Positions 25,755 through 35,705 of a stretch of DNA of 64,000 nt are shown in pieces (within the stretch, counting starts at the first letter, position 1; the number at the start of each line of letters is the position of its first letter). Under the pieces are notes generated by a model. That model was not told the origin of the DNA, did not search any database, and was given only the letters and a program-made list of their open reading frames with translations. Both the position numbers and the translations under genes were made by a program. This DNA is from JBGPQJ01 sp963709295 (lineage in GTDB: Bacteria > Chloroflexota > Anaerolineae > Anaerolineales > Villigracilaceae). The stretch covers positions 124,001-188,000 of the forward strand of contig CAVPVW010000008.1 in NCBI GenBank assembly GCA_963709295.1, in the 5' to 3' direction.

Positions 25755-26501
25755 CTACTGAGAGAGGCAGGCTGCAGCGATGAGCGGCGGATGCGGAGCG
25801 TACGCAGGAACCACAATCGGCTGGTCGGGGGAAAGCGACAGCGAGTTCAAAATGCCCTGAGCATCCGCTGAGTCCAGGCGGTCCTGCTGCTGGGTGACGA
25901 AGATCATCAACTTATCAGGGGCAAGCCGGAACAGAATGGCCGTAAACAACGGATCATTGCTGTTGACGAGGTTCTGCAATTGGATGACGGTGGCTTGATT
26001 CTGGCCGATAAGTGTATCTTCTGACGAGACAATCTGTTCCATCGAGGGATCGATCAGCCCGCCATAGGCATCGGCATTGGACAAGACAGGGTCAATCCCC
26101 TCGAAAACGAGGAAATCGGCCGCGTAGACACCTTCGGGAGCGGCGCCGTCCTTCCACTGGCCTTTGACGGAATTGGCGCGGAAATAGTCCTCGTCAAAAC
26201 TGCGCAGGCTGAGCGCCCCGCCATTGCCCTCAGCAGGCATGGGATTCATCACCCACCAGCACGGATACGCCAGGCCAATCCCGTAGCGCGGATCGCGGTA
26301 CTCGACCCAGGTGCCGTTCGCGGACGAGGGCTCGGGTGTGGATTGCGCTGTCAGCTGGACAGGCAGCGTGCTGACAACAGGCACTTCGGTGGCGGTTGCC
26401 TCAGTGGCGGGGACTTCGGTCGGGTCAGGCGCAGGCTGGGGTGCGCAAGCAGCCAGCAGGGCGGATAAGAGGACAAGTAAGGTAAATCGATGGGTAAGCA
26501 T
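25755..26501 (-). CDS. lipoprotein of unknown function
   Basis: 248 aa. The signal peptide ends in LLAAC (C19); a spacer rich in Pro, Thr, Glu and Val follows to about residue 60, and then a globular domain starts with WVEYRDPRYGIGLAYPCWW, a pattern common in surface lipoproteins that begin with a short beta-strand pair. Two Cys/Trp features (CWW and a terminal ACLSQ) could form a disulfide. I do not recognise a family. It has a candidate minus-strand -10 box (ATTATA) at 26566-26571 and is divergent from the broken methyltransferase gene. Confidence 0.6.
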   Translation of the reverse strand: MLTHRFTLLVLLSALLAACAPQPAPDPTEVPATEATATEVPVVSTLPVQLTAQSTPEPSSANGTWVEYRDPRYGIGLAYPCWWVMNPMPAEGNGGALSLRSFDEDYFRANSVKGQWKDGAAPEGVYAADFLVFEGIDPVLSNADAYGGLIDPSMEQIVSSEDTLIGQNQATVIQLQNLVNSNDPLFTAILFRLAPDKLMIFVTQQQDRLDSADAQGILNSLSLSPDQPIVVPAYAPHPPLIAAACLSQ

Positions 26502-26590
26502 GGAAATCTCCTAATTCTAAAGTTCTACCCTGACGCTAATAAGCAGTAAAAAGTTCCATGCGGGAATTATAACGCCGCCAGCAGCGCCTG

Positions 26591-26619
26591 TTGCCTCCCG
26601 CACGCGGAAACTGTATACT
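26591..26619 (+). promoter_or_regulatory. promoter upstream of the methyltransferase gene
   Basis: TTGCCT at 26591-26596 and TATACT at 26614-26619 with an exact 17-base spacer, 27 bases before the first ATG of the gene. Confidence 0.5.
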
Positions 26620-26645
26620 ACTTGAAGAAAAGGTGGACTTTGAGC

Positions 26646-28123
26646 ATGCGACCCAGGCCGTTTTCCATTAAGAACGCGTACTCGAGATTGAAGGCAGAGA
26701 CTTTCAGAATGTGGGCAGCCGGTTTGCAGCGGCTGTCCGTTTTTCCCATTCCGCGGATTTCACCCGAGTCAGCCGCCGCGCTTCGGAAGATATTCCTGGA
26801 TAGAGGTTTCGCCTCCTCTTCGATGGGTAACTCCCCAAACGAGAATCCCGACCTGATCACATTAAAACGCTTATTCGTCCACGGCAAGACAGTCACCGAC
26901 GACGAGGCTGCGCGCGCCTTTTTACCGCTGAAGCTTGACGAATTAATCCGTTCGGGCTTCCTGCACCAGGACGGGAATCTGGTGCAGAGCCTGCTGCAGG
27001 CCCAGAGCTATGAGGGGCTGATACTCTTTTCAGATTTTCGCCGCCACGAACACGCCGAGGATTGCGTCCTGCCGGTCGGTCCCTCCGGAGGCTATCTGGC
27101 GCGATCTGACCCTGCGCCGGCCAGTCCGTTCCACGCTCGACCTCGGCTGCGGCTGCGGACTCCTGTCCCTGCTCGCGGCCCGGCACAGCGAACTGGTCAC
27201 CGCAACCGACATCAACCCGCGCGCGCTGGCCGTGACCCGCCTGAACGCGGACCTGAACGGCGCATCCAACATCGAGCTGCTCGAAGGCAGTTACCTGGAG
27301 CCGGTCAAGGGGCGCAGTTTCGACCTGATTCTTGCCAACCTGCCTTACGTCATCTCCCCGGAGAACAAACTGATCTACCGCAATACACCGGGGACGCGTA
27401 CCTGCACCAGTTGCTCCGCGACATCCCGGCGCACCTGGTCGAGGGCGGATTTGCCCAGACTGAGTCCAACTGGATCTATGCAAAAGAGGAACCCTGGTGG
27501 GGCCCCTGGAAAGGACGCTCGAAGAATTTGGGATGGATGCCTGGCTGATCCACAAGGGGACCAAAACGCCTGAGGGCTATGCCGACAAGTGGCTGGACGT
27601 CAGCAGACTGCTAAGAAGGACAAGCGCAAATATGCCAAAACAAAAGAGCCTGGGTGAAGTGGTATCGCGATCAGGGCATCCAACAAATCGCGCTGGGAGA
27701 TGTCATCCTCAGACGCCGCGCCGCGACAAATTGGGTCTGTTCGAGCCAGCGTGACAAAGAGCCTGATTGATCTCCTGCCGGGGAGCAGGTCGCGCGGCTG
27801 TTCGAGACACAGGACTTTCTGGCCAGCCTGCCGGATAACGAGGCGCTGCTCGATACTGCGCTCGTCCCGGTGGACATGGACATCCGTCTGCGACGAAGTC
27901 ACGGGCCGCCTGGAGGCCTTCACCACGACTGGACTTAATTTTACGGTCAGGCATCTCTCCGTTCACCGCGGAGGTGATTCGAGGGCTGGACGGCAGGACC
28001 CGCCTGCGCGCCGCCATCGGGAAAGCCGGGCAGGGAGCGGACGACGACCCCACCCTGCTCCTTGACATCAATATCCTGCTGGGACTGGGGATGCTTGCGA
28101 AGGCACGTTTACGTGAGGGATAA
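26646..28123 (+). pseudogene. class I SAM methyltransferase (PrmC/'small domain' type), heavily frameshifted
   Basis: Stitching frames yields a protein of about 490 aa. An N-terminal winged-helix-like region (to about 27060) contains LKRLFVHGKTVTDDEAARA. The SAM domain follows with motif I LDLGCGCGLLSLLAARH, motif II TDINPRALAVTRLN and the catalytic-type NLPYV. A C-terminal region includes WYRDQGIQQIALGDVILRRR and ends LLDINILLGLGMLAKARL. N/D-PPY-like enzymes of this kind modify proteins or nucleic-acid bases. I count at least six changes of frame, near 27105, 27390, 27500, 27655, 27735 and 27910, more per length than in other genes here. It may be a real pseudogene or a very error-rich stretch. 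Confidence 0.6.
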
Positions 28124-28149
28124 AAAACCATCAGCTTTTCGGCTGATGG
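28122..28149 (-). terminator. terminator after the DpnI-like gene
   Basis: Stem CCATCAGC/GCTGATGG with a short T-rich loop; on the minus strand the stem is followed by six T residues. Confidence 0.8.
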
Positions 28150-28185
28150 GGGGAGTACCAAATTTCCTAAATTCAAAATCTATTA

Positions 28186-28959
28186 TTAAAGAATTAAACG
28201 ATATCTTCCTCGGCTCGTGAAGTCTACTATCTTTCTATCTCGTAAATACTGTAGTTGTTGCCGAATTTTCGCTTTGACATAATTGTTTTTTGGATGTCGA
28301 GTTTTCAGAAATTCCTCGAAACTATAAACTTCGTCAAGTGTAAATTCTACCTTCTTGATCCTCTCAACGCAAAGCAATACGTCCAACAACCAACCTTTTG
28401 TCTCAATATTACGCGTACTTTTTATAAATTCAGTATTATTCCATTTATTTAGAACTTCATTCTTTTCAATTATTCTGCCATTCTGGACATAATAAATCTT
28501 TCCCAGCTCTGGCACATCTTTCATCATAATATTACAACCGACCCAGCCTGCTCTTCTTGCGGCTGGTCCTAATGCGCTTCTTTCTTCAATAATGCCAGGA
28601 ACAAAGAAGTATTTTGGGACTGTAAGGAAGTTCTTGATGGCGAGGGAAGCTTTTTCATAGGACAGAAAGAAGAAATTCGGATTGTTTTCTGATTCGAGCC
28701 TATCAATCATCGCAGAATAAGCACCATCAACTATCTTATAACCTATGTTGCCATTCTTGGACTTTAATTCGTACTCCTCCTCACAACTCTTGCAGTAGAA
28801 ATCAGCAACTGGCTTATTATTTCCAAAGTGGCTCAAGCTGGTTCCGCAATTAGGGCAAAATGCAGAATTTAAAACCCAATATTCTGTCATAACCCTAATC
28901 CGTTGAGCTGGACTTGTATAATTTTTCGCAACTTCGGAAGGTAGTCTTAAATCGAGCAT
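28186..28959 (-). CDS. DpnI-like methyl-directed restriction endonuclease
   Basis: 257 aa, close to the 254 aa of DpnI, which cuts GATC only when the adenine is methylated. The N-terminal PD-(D/E)XK nuclease domain is complete: zinc-finger cysteines in SAFCPNCG and FYCKSC, catalytic D in NKPVADFYC and E-x-K in EYELKSKNGN; NNPNFFFLSY and AARRAGWVGCNI are also DpnI-like. The C-terminal winged helix that reads N6-methyladenine is present (VKAKIRQQLQYLRDRKIVDF then SRGRYR). The ATG at 28959 is used because AAGAG lies before it and it fits the DpnI start; a TTG nine codons upstream is weaker. No GATC methylase gene adjoins, as expected for this type. GC content is far below that of its neighbours, a sign of transfer. 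Confidence 0.9.
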   Translation of the reverse strand: MLDLRLPSEVAKNYTSPAQRIRVMTEYWVLNSAFCPNCGTSLSHFGNNKPVADFYCKSCEEEYELKSKNGNIGYKIVDGAYSAMIDRLESENNPNFFFLSYEKASLAIKNFLTVPKYFFVPGIIEERSALGPAARRAGWVGCNIMMKDVPELGKIYYVQNGRIIEKNEVLNKWNNTEFIKSTRNIETKGWLLDVLLCVERIKKVEFTLDEVYSFEEFLKTRHPKNNYVKAKIRQQLQYLRDRKIVDFTSRGRYRLIL

Positions 28960-28971
28960 ATTCTCTTGTTT

Positions 28972-29028
28972 TTTTTCCAAAAACAAGCGGCATTGGAATT
29001 CGTTGTTAGAAACAATCCCAATGCCGCT
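28972..29028 (-). terminator. terminator after the SHMT-GcvT gene
   Basis: Eleven-base stem AGCGGCATTGG with CCAATGCCGCT around a 21-base loop, followed on the minus strand by TTGTTTTTGG. It ends just before the DpnI-like start codon, so the restriction gene would depend on read-through or a promoter inside this hairpin. Confidence 0.65.
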
Positions 29029-29044
29029 ATTTGTAGAGTAATAC

Positions 29045-32000
29045 CTACCCCTTCGGGAACCTGCTCACCACCTTCGCAGGCGTGGGCGGTTTGTCCATCG
29101 CCCCGCCCTGGTGGATGCCGATTGAGGTCCCTTCCACGGCGTAGCTCAACTCGACGTAAGCCTGCCCCGTCAGGAAGCGCTCCGCGTCCACGGCGCAGGA
29201 GGTCACCCAGCCGATGCGCTCGCCGGAGGCGCTCACCACCGGGTCGCCGTTGTGCGCCATGCGCACGCGCTGCTCGTCGAAGCGGAAGCGCACCACCACG
29301 CCTTTGCGCTCCTTCTCACGCGCAAGGTAGGCCTCACGCCCGATGAACCACGGCTTGTACGGCTTGACGTAGGAGCCGAATCCGCCCTCCGCCACGCCCA
29401 GGTCTCTTTCGCCGAACTTGCCCGAGCCGAGTCCCATCTCGTGACCGTACAGCGGAAGTCCCGCCTCCGTTCGCAGCGAATCGCGCGCGCCCAGACCGAT
29501 CGCCTTGACGCCGAACGGCGCGCCCGCCTTCAGCACCGCGTTCCAGAAGTCCACGGCGCGCTCGGGGTGGACGAACAGCTCGAAGGCCATCTTCTCGCCC
29601 GTGTAGCCGGTGCGCGAGACGATCAGGTCGAATCCACCCACCACCGCGTCGCACAGCTCCGTTCTTTTCAGACGTAAAATCCTGGCGCGAGCCTTGTCGT
29701 CCACGCCCATGGCCAGCAGGATGTCGCGGCTCTTCGGTCCCTGCAGGGCGATGTCCACGCGCATGTCCTTGCCGGATTTCGGGTCGCGCAGGTTTCGGAT
29801 CTCGGCCTCGTAGCCGTAGGTCCGCGCCCAGGGTTTTTTGTTGTCGATCTTCACTTTTCCATCGCGCACCGACAGGAACCACGTGCGGTCCTTGTCGTCG
29901 TTGGAGGCGTTGACCACCACCAGGAATTTGTCCTGCGCGCGGCGGTAGACCAGTGTGTCGTCGATGACGTCCGCGTCGGGGGTGAGGAACTGGCTGTACA
30001 GGCTCTCGCCGGGCTGCAGCCCGCCGCAGTCGTTGGCGCAGATCGAATCGAGGAACGAGGCCGCGTCCGGACCCTTGACTTCGTACACGCCCATATGGCT
30101 GACGTCGAACAACCCCGCCGCCCCGCGCGTGGCGAGGTGCTCCTCCACGACGGACGTGTACCAGACCGGCATGTCCCAGCCGGCGAACGGGACCATCTTC
30201 GCGCCCATGGATTTGTGCGCCTCGTGCAGGCGGGTGAATTGGATTTCGGGATTTTCAGGCTCCACCCATTTGAACGGCGGCGGGGGCGAGACGTGCAACC
30301 CTCCAGCCCGGTCGCCGATGAACCAGGGTTTGTCCACGCCGGTACTTCCCCCTCGCCCAATGGGAGAGGAGGGTTTCGTCGCCCCTACACGCTTCGCATC
30401 CGCAACAACGAACGGACCCGGCATCCTCGAGGCAGAGAAATCCTTCTGGCCGTCGAGGTTGAAGGAGGTGTAGCCATCCGACAGGTCGCGCAGCCACGTC
30501 CCCACCAGGCCGGCTTTTGCCGCGGGAATCTGCAACTGATAGGTCTTGTCGTTCACCTTGACCAGCGTGCCTTTGACTGTGCCGTTGGGAGTGGCAAATC
30601 GATGTCGCCTGCGATTGCCCCTTCTTCAACGCGGACAGGTCGCTCGATGACGGCGTAATCCAGCATCTGGCGCACACGAGATCCGCTTAACTCAAAAACT
30701 CCGGAAGTGGACTTGTCATCGATAAAAAAGAAATGCGGATACCCGCTCGGCTTGACCTTGAAATCGACTCCCGCCTTCTCGGCCAGCTTGCGCACCTTGA
30801 GCCGGGCATCGTTGAGCACGTTGAAATCCAGCTTGGCGCGGCGGACGCGTCCCTTGTGCGGGGTATCCACGCGGTGAGGCGCGCAGGCCAGCAGCACGTC
30901 GGCCATGACGTCGACCAGCTCGCGCGTGGTCTTCTCGTTGAAACCGCGCTGCGTGATCCACGGCGTGCCGAGGCGGATGCCGCTCGGGTCGGCGGAGTTC
31001 TTGTCGCCGGGGATGGTGTTGCGGTTGACGACGATGCCCGCGAGGTCGAGGATGCGCGCCGCCTGGTCGCCGCTCAGCTTCGTCCCATCCTCTCCTTTGA
31101 CCGAGGTCACGTCCACGTTGACGAGGTGGCTGTCCGTGCCTCCGAACGGGACGCGCAGTCCGCGCTTCTCGAACTGGTCGGCCATCGCCACGGCGTTCTT
31201 CAGGGTCTGTGCCTGCAGTTTCTTGAAGGCGGGCGTCTGCGCCAGCTTGAACGTCACCGCCAGCGCGGCAAAAGTGTGCACATGCGGGCCGCCCTGCTCG
31301 CCGGGGAACACGCCCCTGTCGATTTTCCTGGCGATGGCCGGGTCGGTGGTCAACAGCACCGCGCCGCGCGGGCCGTCCAGCGACTTGTGCGTGGTGGACA
31401 TGGTCACGTGGGCATGTCCGATCGGCGAGGGGACGACGCCCGCCGCCACCAGCCCGCCGATGTGCGAGATGTCCGCCAGGAAGTATGCGCCGACCTCGTC
31501 CGCGATCGCGCGGAATTTCTTCCAGTCGGGTACCCATGAATAGGAGGAGTAACCGGCAATGATGAGTTTCGGTTTCGTTTCGAGCGCCAGCGCGCGGATT
31601 TTGTCGTAATCCAGCTTTTCGTTCTCATCCACGGTGTAATGCACCGCCTTGTACCATTTGCCGCTGCGATGGACCGACGAGCCGTGCGAGAGATGTCCGC
31701 CGTGCAGCAGGTTGAGTCCCATCACGGTGTCGCCGAGGGTGAGCAGAGCCTGATAGACCGCGTTGTTGGCGGGTCCGCCCGAATGCGCCTGCACGTTGAC
31801 GAAGATCTTGTCCGCGCTGAAGCCGTTGGCGGCAAAGGCCTCGGCGGCTCGGCGGCAGGCCAGCGATTCGATCAGGTCGGCATATTCCACACCCTTGTAG
31901 TAACGCGGGTCACTATGGCGGCGGTACTCCGCCAGCCGGGCGGGATAATCAAGGATGTCTTCTTCCACCATTGAGCGCAGTTCGTCGTCGGGGTAGCCTT

Positions 32001-32175
32001 CCGCGTAGATGTTTTGGAAGGCGGAACCCATCGCGTCGCGCACGGCCAGGGGTGCCTGGCTCTCGGATGCGATCAGAATCAACTTGCGTGCCTGCCGTTC
32101 GGCCTCGAGCTGGGTCAGCCGGTAAACGTCGGAATCGAGGTCCTTCAGGCTGCCGCGGAATAGGTAATCTGACAT
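29045..32175 (-). CDS. serine hydroxymethyltransferase fused to glycine-cleavage T protein (one frameshift at the join)
   Basis: About 1043 codons. The first part (to about residue 530) is SHMT: AEGYPDDELRSM, YYKGVEYADLIE, HGGHLSHG, and the PLP lysine K264 in STTHKSLDGPRGA. The last part (about 640 onward) is aminomethyltransferase GcvT: RLHEAHKSMGAKMVPFAGWD, GLFDVSHMG, SRTGYTGE, GLGARDSLRTEAGLPLYGHE. Between them is a linker of about 110 residues including GTVKGTLVKVNDKTYQLQIP. SHMT makes serine and methylene-THF; GcvT takes the aminomethyl group in glycine cleavage, so both share glycine and THF. The frame shifts once near 30580. The alternative is two genes overlapping by GTGA at 30553-30556. 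GGAG precedes the ATG at 32175. A palindromic insert lies in the linker. Confidence 0.8.
30348..30373. repeat. palindromic C/G-rich insert inside the GcvT linker
   Basis: CCCCCTCGCCC - AAT - GGGAGAGGAGGG, in frame with the fusion protein, where it encodes PSSPIGRGGS. It matches the inner arms of the longer element at 41052-41101 inside tlyA. Confidence 0.55.
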
Positions 32176-32224
32176 TGAAATCTCCAGGGTACAGGGTATT
32201 GTGGGAGTAAAAACAAACAGGTGA

Positions 32225-32253
32225 ATTGTAGGACAAATTGACGATAGGGACAA
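32225..32253 (-). promoter_or_regulatory. promoter of the SHMT-GcvT gene
   Basis: On the minus strand TTGTCC (32253-32248) and TACAAT (32230-32225) are separated by exactly 17 bases, about 50 bases before the ATG. I found no glycine-riboswitch core in the 170-base leader region. Confidence 0.5.
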
Positions 32254-32347
32254 GTGAGAAATTGCATTTACATGTCATTGCCTTCGGCACTGGTAAAGGC
32301 ATTAACACTATGACGATGTACAATTAAGCATCACACGGGAGAAAACC

Positions 32348-35300
32348 ATGTCCATCGTCGAGCATGCCCCCAACTTCGATTTAGAGTCAGCACTGAGAAT
32401 CGCCAGGGACCTTTACGGCCTCGAAGCGGCCGCCAGCCGCCTGCCCAGCGAGCGCGACCAGAACTTCCTGCTCGAATCCGCCAGCGGGGAAAAATTCGTG
32501 CTCAAGCTGGCCAACGCGACCGAGGAGCGCTCCATGCTCGAGGCGCAGAATGCGGCCATGGCTCATCTATCCACGCGCATCGACCTGTGCCCGCGTGTCG
32601 TCCCTGCGAAGAATGGCGAAGACATCCTCCCGGTGAAATCCCCAAAAGGAGAGCGTCACTTCACCCGATTGGTCACCTACCTCCCCGGTACGCCGCTGAG
32701 CAGGGTTATGCGCCGCTCCCCCGCCTTGCTTCACGACCTCGGCGCCAAAGTCGGGCTGATGGACGTCGCCCTGCAGGGATTCGATCATCCCGCCCTGCAC
32801 CGCGACTTTCACTGGGACCTCGCCAACGGGCTGAAGATCATCCGCCAGAACGGGGACCTGATCACCGATGCACAGCTTCGCGATTGGGTGAAAGCGTTCG
32901 CGGAAAATTTCGAGAAGGACCTGGCGCCCCTCCTGCCGCGGCTGCGCACCAGCGTCATCCACAACGATGCCAACGACTACAACATCCTGGTCGGCGGCGG
33001 CTCGGACTTGTACTCCCGCAATCAGTCCGTTGTGGGGTTGATCGATTTCGGTGACATGGTTTACAGCTACACGGTCAGCGACCTGGCACTGACCATCGCC
33101 TACGCCATCCTCGACCAGCCTGATCCTTTGTCCATCGCTGCTCAGATCACGCGCGGATACCATGCTGCCTTCCCGTTATTCGAAGATGAGATCACCGCCC
33201 TGTTCGGTCTGGTAACCCTGCGCCTGTGCACCAGCGTCGCCATCGCCGCCGAGCAGCAGAGCCGGCAGCCGGAAAATGATTACCTGGGAATCAGCCAGGC
33301 ACCCATCCGAAACAGCCTGCCGGAACTGATGAAAATCCCCTCGCGCCTGGCGGAAGCGGTATTCCGCGAAGCCTGCGGGCTGGCGCCTGTGCGCAGCAGC
33401 CCGACGATTACCCGGTGGCTGGGTGAGCACACCGATGAATTCGGCCCCGTGCTCGAAACGGACATCCGCACCACGCCGGTCACCGTGCTCGATTTGAGCA
33501 TGGGCAGCCCGCTGCTCAGCTCGGACCCGGCTCAAAACGAAGAGGCATTGCTGACGCCGCGCATTGCGGAGGTCATGAAACGGACAGGCGCGAAATGTCG
33601 CGGTCGGGCAATACGACGAGGCGCGCTACCTGTACACCTCGCCGGCTTTCGCCACCGGCAGCCGTCCGACCGACGAAACCCGCACCATCCATCTCGGAAT
33701 TGACCTGTTCACCGAGGCAGGCGCAGCCGTCTATGCTCCGCTGGACGGGACGGTCTTCGCGTTTGCTGACAATGCCTCCCCGCAGGATTACGGTCCGGTC
33801 ATCATACTTCAGCATCAGACCGGAAGCGGCGAGACCTTCTACACGTTGTATGGTCACCTGGACAGGGAATCGCTGCCTGCACTGAAAGTTGGGGATGCCG
33901 TCCTCAAGGGACAACGGCTGGCAGCCATCGGCAGCGCCGAGGTCAACGGCGGCTGGACTCCGCACCTGCATTTCCAGGTCATCACCGACCTGCTCGGACC
34001 TCGGCACGGACTTCCCCGGCGTGGCACGTCCGAGTCAGCGGGATGCCTGGAAGAGTTTGTGCCCAGACCCGAACCTTATTCTTGGCATTCCACAAAGCGC
34101 GTTCCCGCCAAAAGCCCCTGTCAAAGCCGAGACTCTCGTCCACCCGCCGCGAAAGACTCGGGCGTAACTTGAGCATCGCCTACCGCGATCCGGTCAAGGT
34201 CGTGCGCGGCTGGAAGCAATATCTCTTCGACGACGAAGGCCGCCGCTACATCGACGCATACAACAACGTGGCGCACGTCGGGCATTCGCATCCGCGTGTG
34301 GTGGAGGCTGGGCGAAGGCAAATGGGCGTGCTGAACACCAACACACGCTACCTGCACGACCTGATCAACCGCTTCGCCGAACGGCTGACCTCCCTGCTGC
34401 CGGAGCCGCTCCGCGTGTGCTTCTTCGTCAACTCGGGCAGCGAAGCCAACGAACTCGCGCTGAGGCTGGCGCGGGCGGTCACCCATCAGCGCGACCTGAT
34501 CGTGCTGGAGGCGGCCTATCACGGCAACACCACCACGCTGATCGACATCAGTCCGTACAAGCACAACGGTCCCGGCGGGACGGGCGCGCCCGACTGGGTG
34601 CATGCAGTTCCCATCGCGGATGATTACCGCGGAGTTTACAAACGTGACGACCCGCAGGCCGGATTCAAATACGCCCAACATGTCGCCGATACAATCAGGC
34701 ACATCAATGAGCAAGGTCGCGGCTTGTCCGGCTTCATCGCCGAATCGCTGCCCAGCGTGGGCGGGCAGATCATCTTCCCGCCGGGGTATCTGGCTGAAGT
34801 CTACCGCCATGTTCGCGAGGCAGGTGGCGTGTGCATCGCCGACGAGGTCCAGACCGGCTTTGGGCGCATTGGCAGTCATTTCTGGGGATTCGAGCTGCAG
34901 AATGTTGTGCCAGACATCGTCGTGCTGGGAAAACCGATCGGCAACGGTCATCCCATCGGGGCGGTCATCACCACCCCGGCCATCGCGGATGCGTTCAACA
35001 ACGGCATGGAGTTCTTCAGCACCTTCGGCGGCAACCCGGTCTCCTGCGCCATCGGTCTCGAGGTGCTGGATGTCGTCCGCGAGGAAGGCTTGCAAGAACA
35101 TGCTCTCCAAGGTCGGCAGAGAGAATGCTGGCAGGCTTGCGCCCGTTAGTAGAAAAATATTCGCTCGTTGGGGACGTGCGCGGGGCGGGATTGTTCCTGG
35201 GAGTGGAGTTGGTGCGAGACCGCGTTCACGCTGGAGCCGGCTGCGGAGGAAGCCTCGTTTGTCGTCAATCGTCTGCGCGACCACGGCATCCTGCTCGGCA

Positions 35301-35413
35301 CGGACGGCCCCTATCACAACGTGGTAAAAATCCGCCCGCCGATGCCGTTCGATGAATCGAATGCTGTTTTTTTGGCGGAGACGTTCGAGAAAATATTGAA
35401 AGCTGACTTTTAA
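32348..35413 (+). CDS. hydroxylysine-kinase-like / M23 peptidase-like / class III aminotransferase fusion, several frameshifts
   Basis: Span of 1022 codons. Residues 1-400 are an APH-fold kinase (FVLKLAN; catalytic SVIHNDANDYNIL; metal loop GLIDFGD). Residues about 415-560 are an M23 (LytM) domain with HLGIDLFTEAGAAVYAPLDG, TLYGHLD and a final HLHF, so the H-x-H/H-x3-D metal ligands are visible. Residues 600-1021 are a class III PLP enzyme (HVGHSHPRVVEAG, NSGSEANELALRLAR, YHGNTTTLIDIS, ADEVQTGFGR, PLP lysine in LGKPIGNGHP). The pairing mirrors vertebrate hydroxylysine kinase and phosphohydroxylysine or phosphoethanolamine phospho-lyase. The frame changes near 33590, 34005, 34160, 35110 and 35225. 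The likely role is to phosphorylate then eliminate an amino alcohol; the M23 part is unexplained. GGAG precedes the ATG. Confidence 0.8.
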
Positions 35414-35414
35414 T

Positions 35415-35447
35415 TAAAAAGGGAGCGGCAGAAGCCGCTCCTGAAAT
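35415..35447. terminator. bidirectional terminator between the fusion gene and tRNA-Val
   Basis: Stem GGAGCGGC/GCCGCTCC with an AGAA loop. AAAAA on one side and ATTTT on the other supply U-tracts for both the plus-strand fusion gene and the minus-strand tRNA. Confidence 0.8.
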
Positions 35448-35449
35448 TT

Positions 35450-35526
35450 TGGTGGGCGCTAAGGGACTCGAACCCCTGACCTTCTCGGTGTAAGCGAGAC
35501 GCTCTAACCAACTGAGCTAAGCGCCC
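35450..35526 (-). tRNA. tRNA-Val (anticodon UAC)
   Basis: The minus strand folds into a full cloverleaf: 7-bp acceptor stem GGGCGCT/AGCGCCC, D arm GCTC...GAGC, anticodon stem TCTCG/CGAGA with loop CTTACAC (anticodon TAC), T arm with GGTTCGAGTCC, discriminator A and an encoded CCA at 35450-35452. It is a stand-alone gene followed by a terminator. Confidence 0.97.
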
Positions 35527-35705
35527 GGATGGGCTACCTGTCCCCCGTATGGGGGAGCAACCAAGCAACGGATATTATACCCGAATTGAAATTGTGCTAA
35601 ACTACAAAGTGCTGCTTCAATTTAACTAATTTGATTTTTATTATCTCCAGGGTCGCTATTAAGAAATTTCAACAAAGTGCAAAACCACAATTCCCGGAGG
35701 ATCAC

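Noticed and set aside
28124..29045. Complete restriction-modification pair around the DpnI-like gene
   Set aside because: No adenine methylase motif set (DPPY with a matching target domain) was found beside it, and this enzyme type works without one.
32176..32347. Glycine riboswitch upstream of the SHMT-GcvT gene
   Set aside because: The leader between promoter and ATG is only about 50 bases and lacks the conserved purine-rich core.
34121..35317. Long minus-strand open frame (about 400 codons) over the aminotransferase domain
   Set aside because: Antisense to conserved class III aminotransferase motifs; His/Gln/Arg-rich composition typical of a shadow frame.
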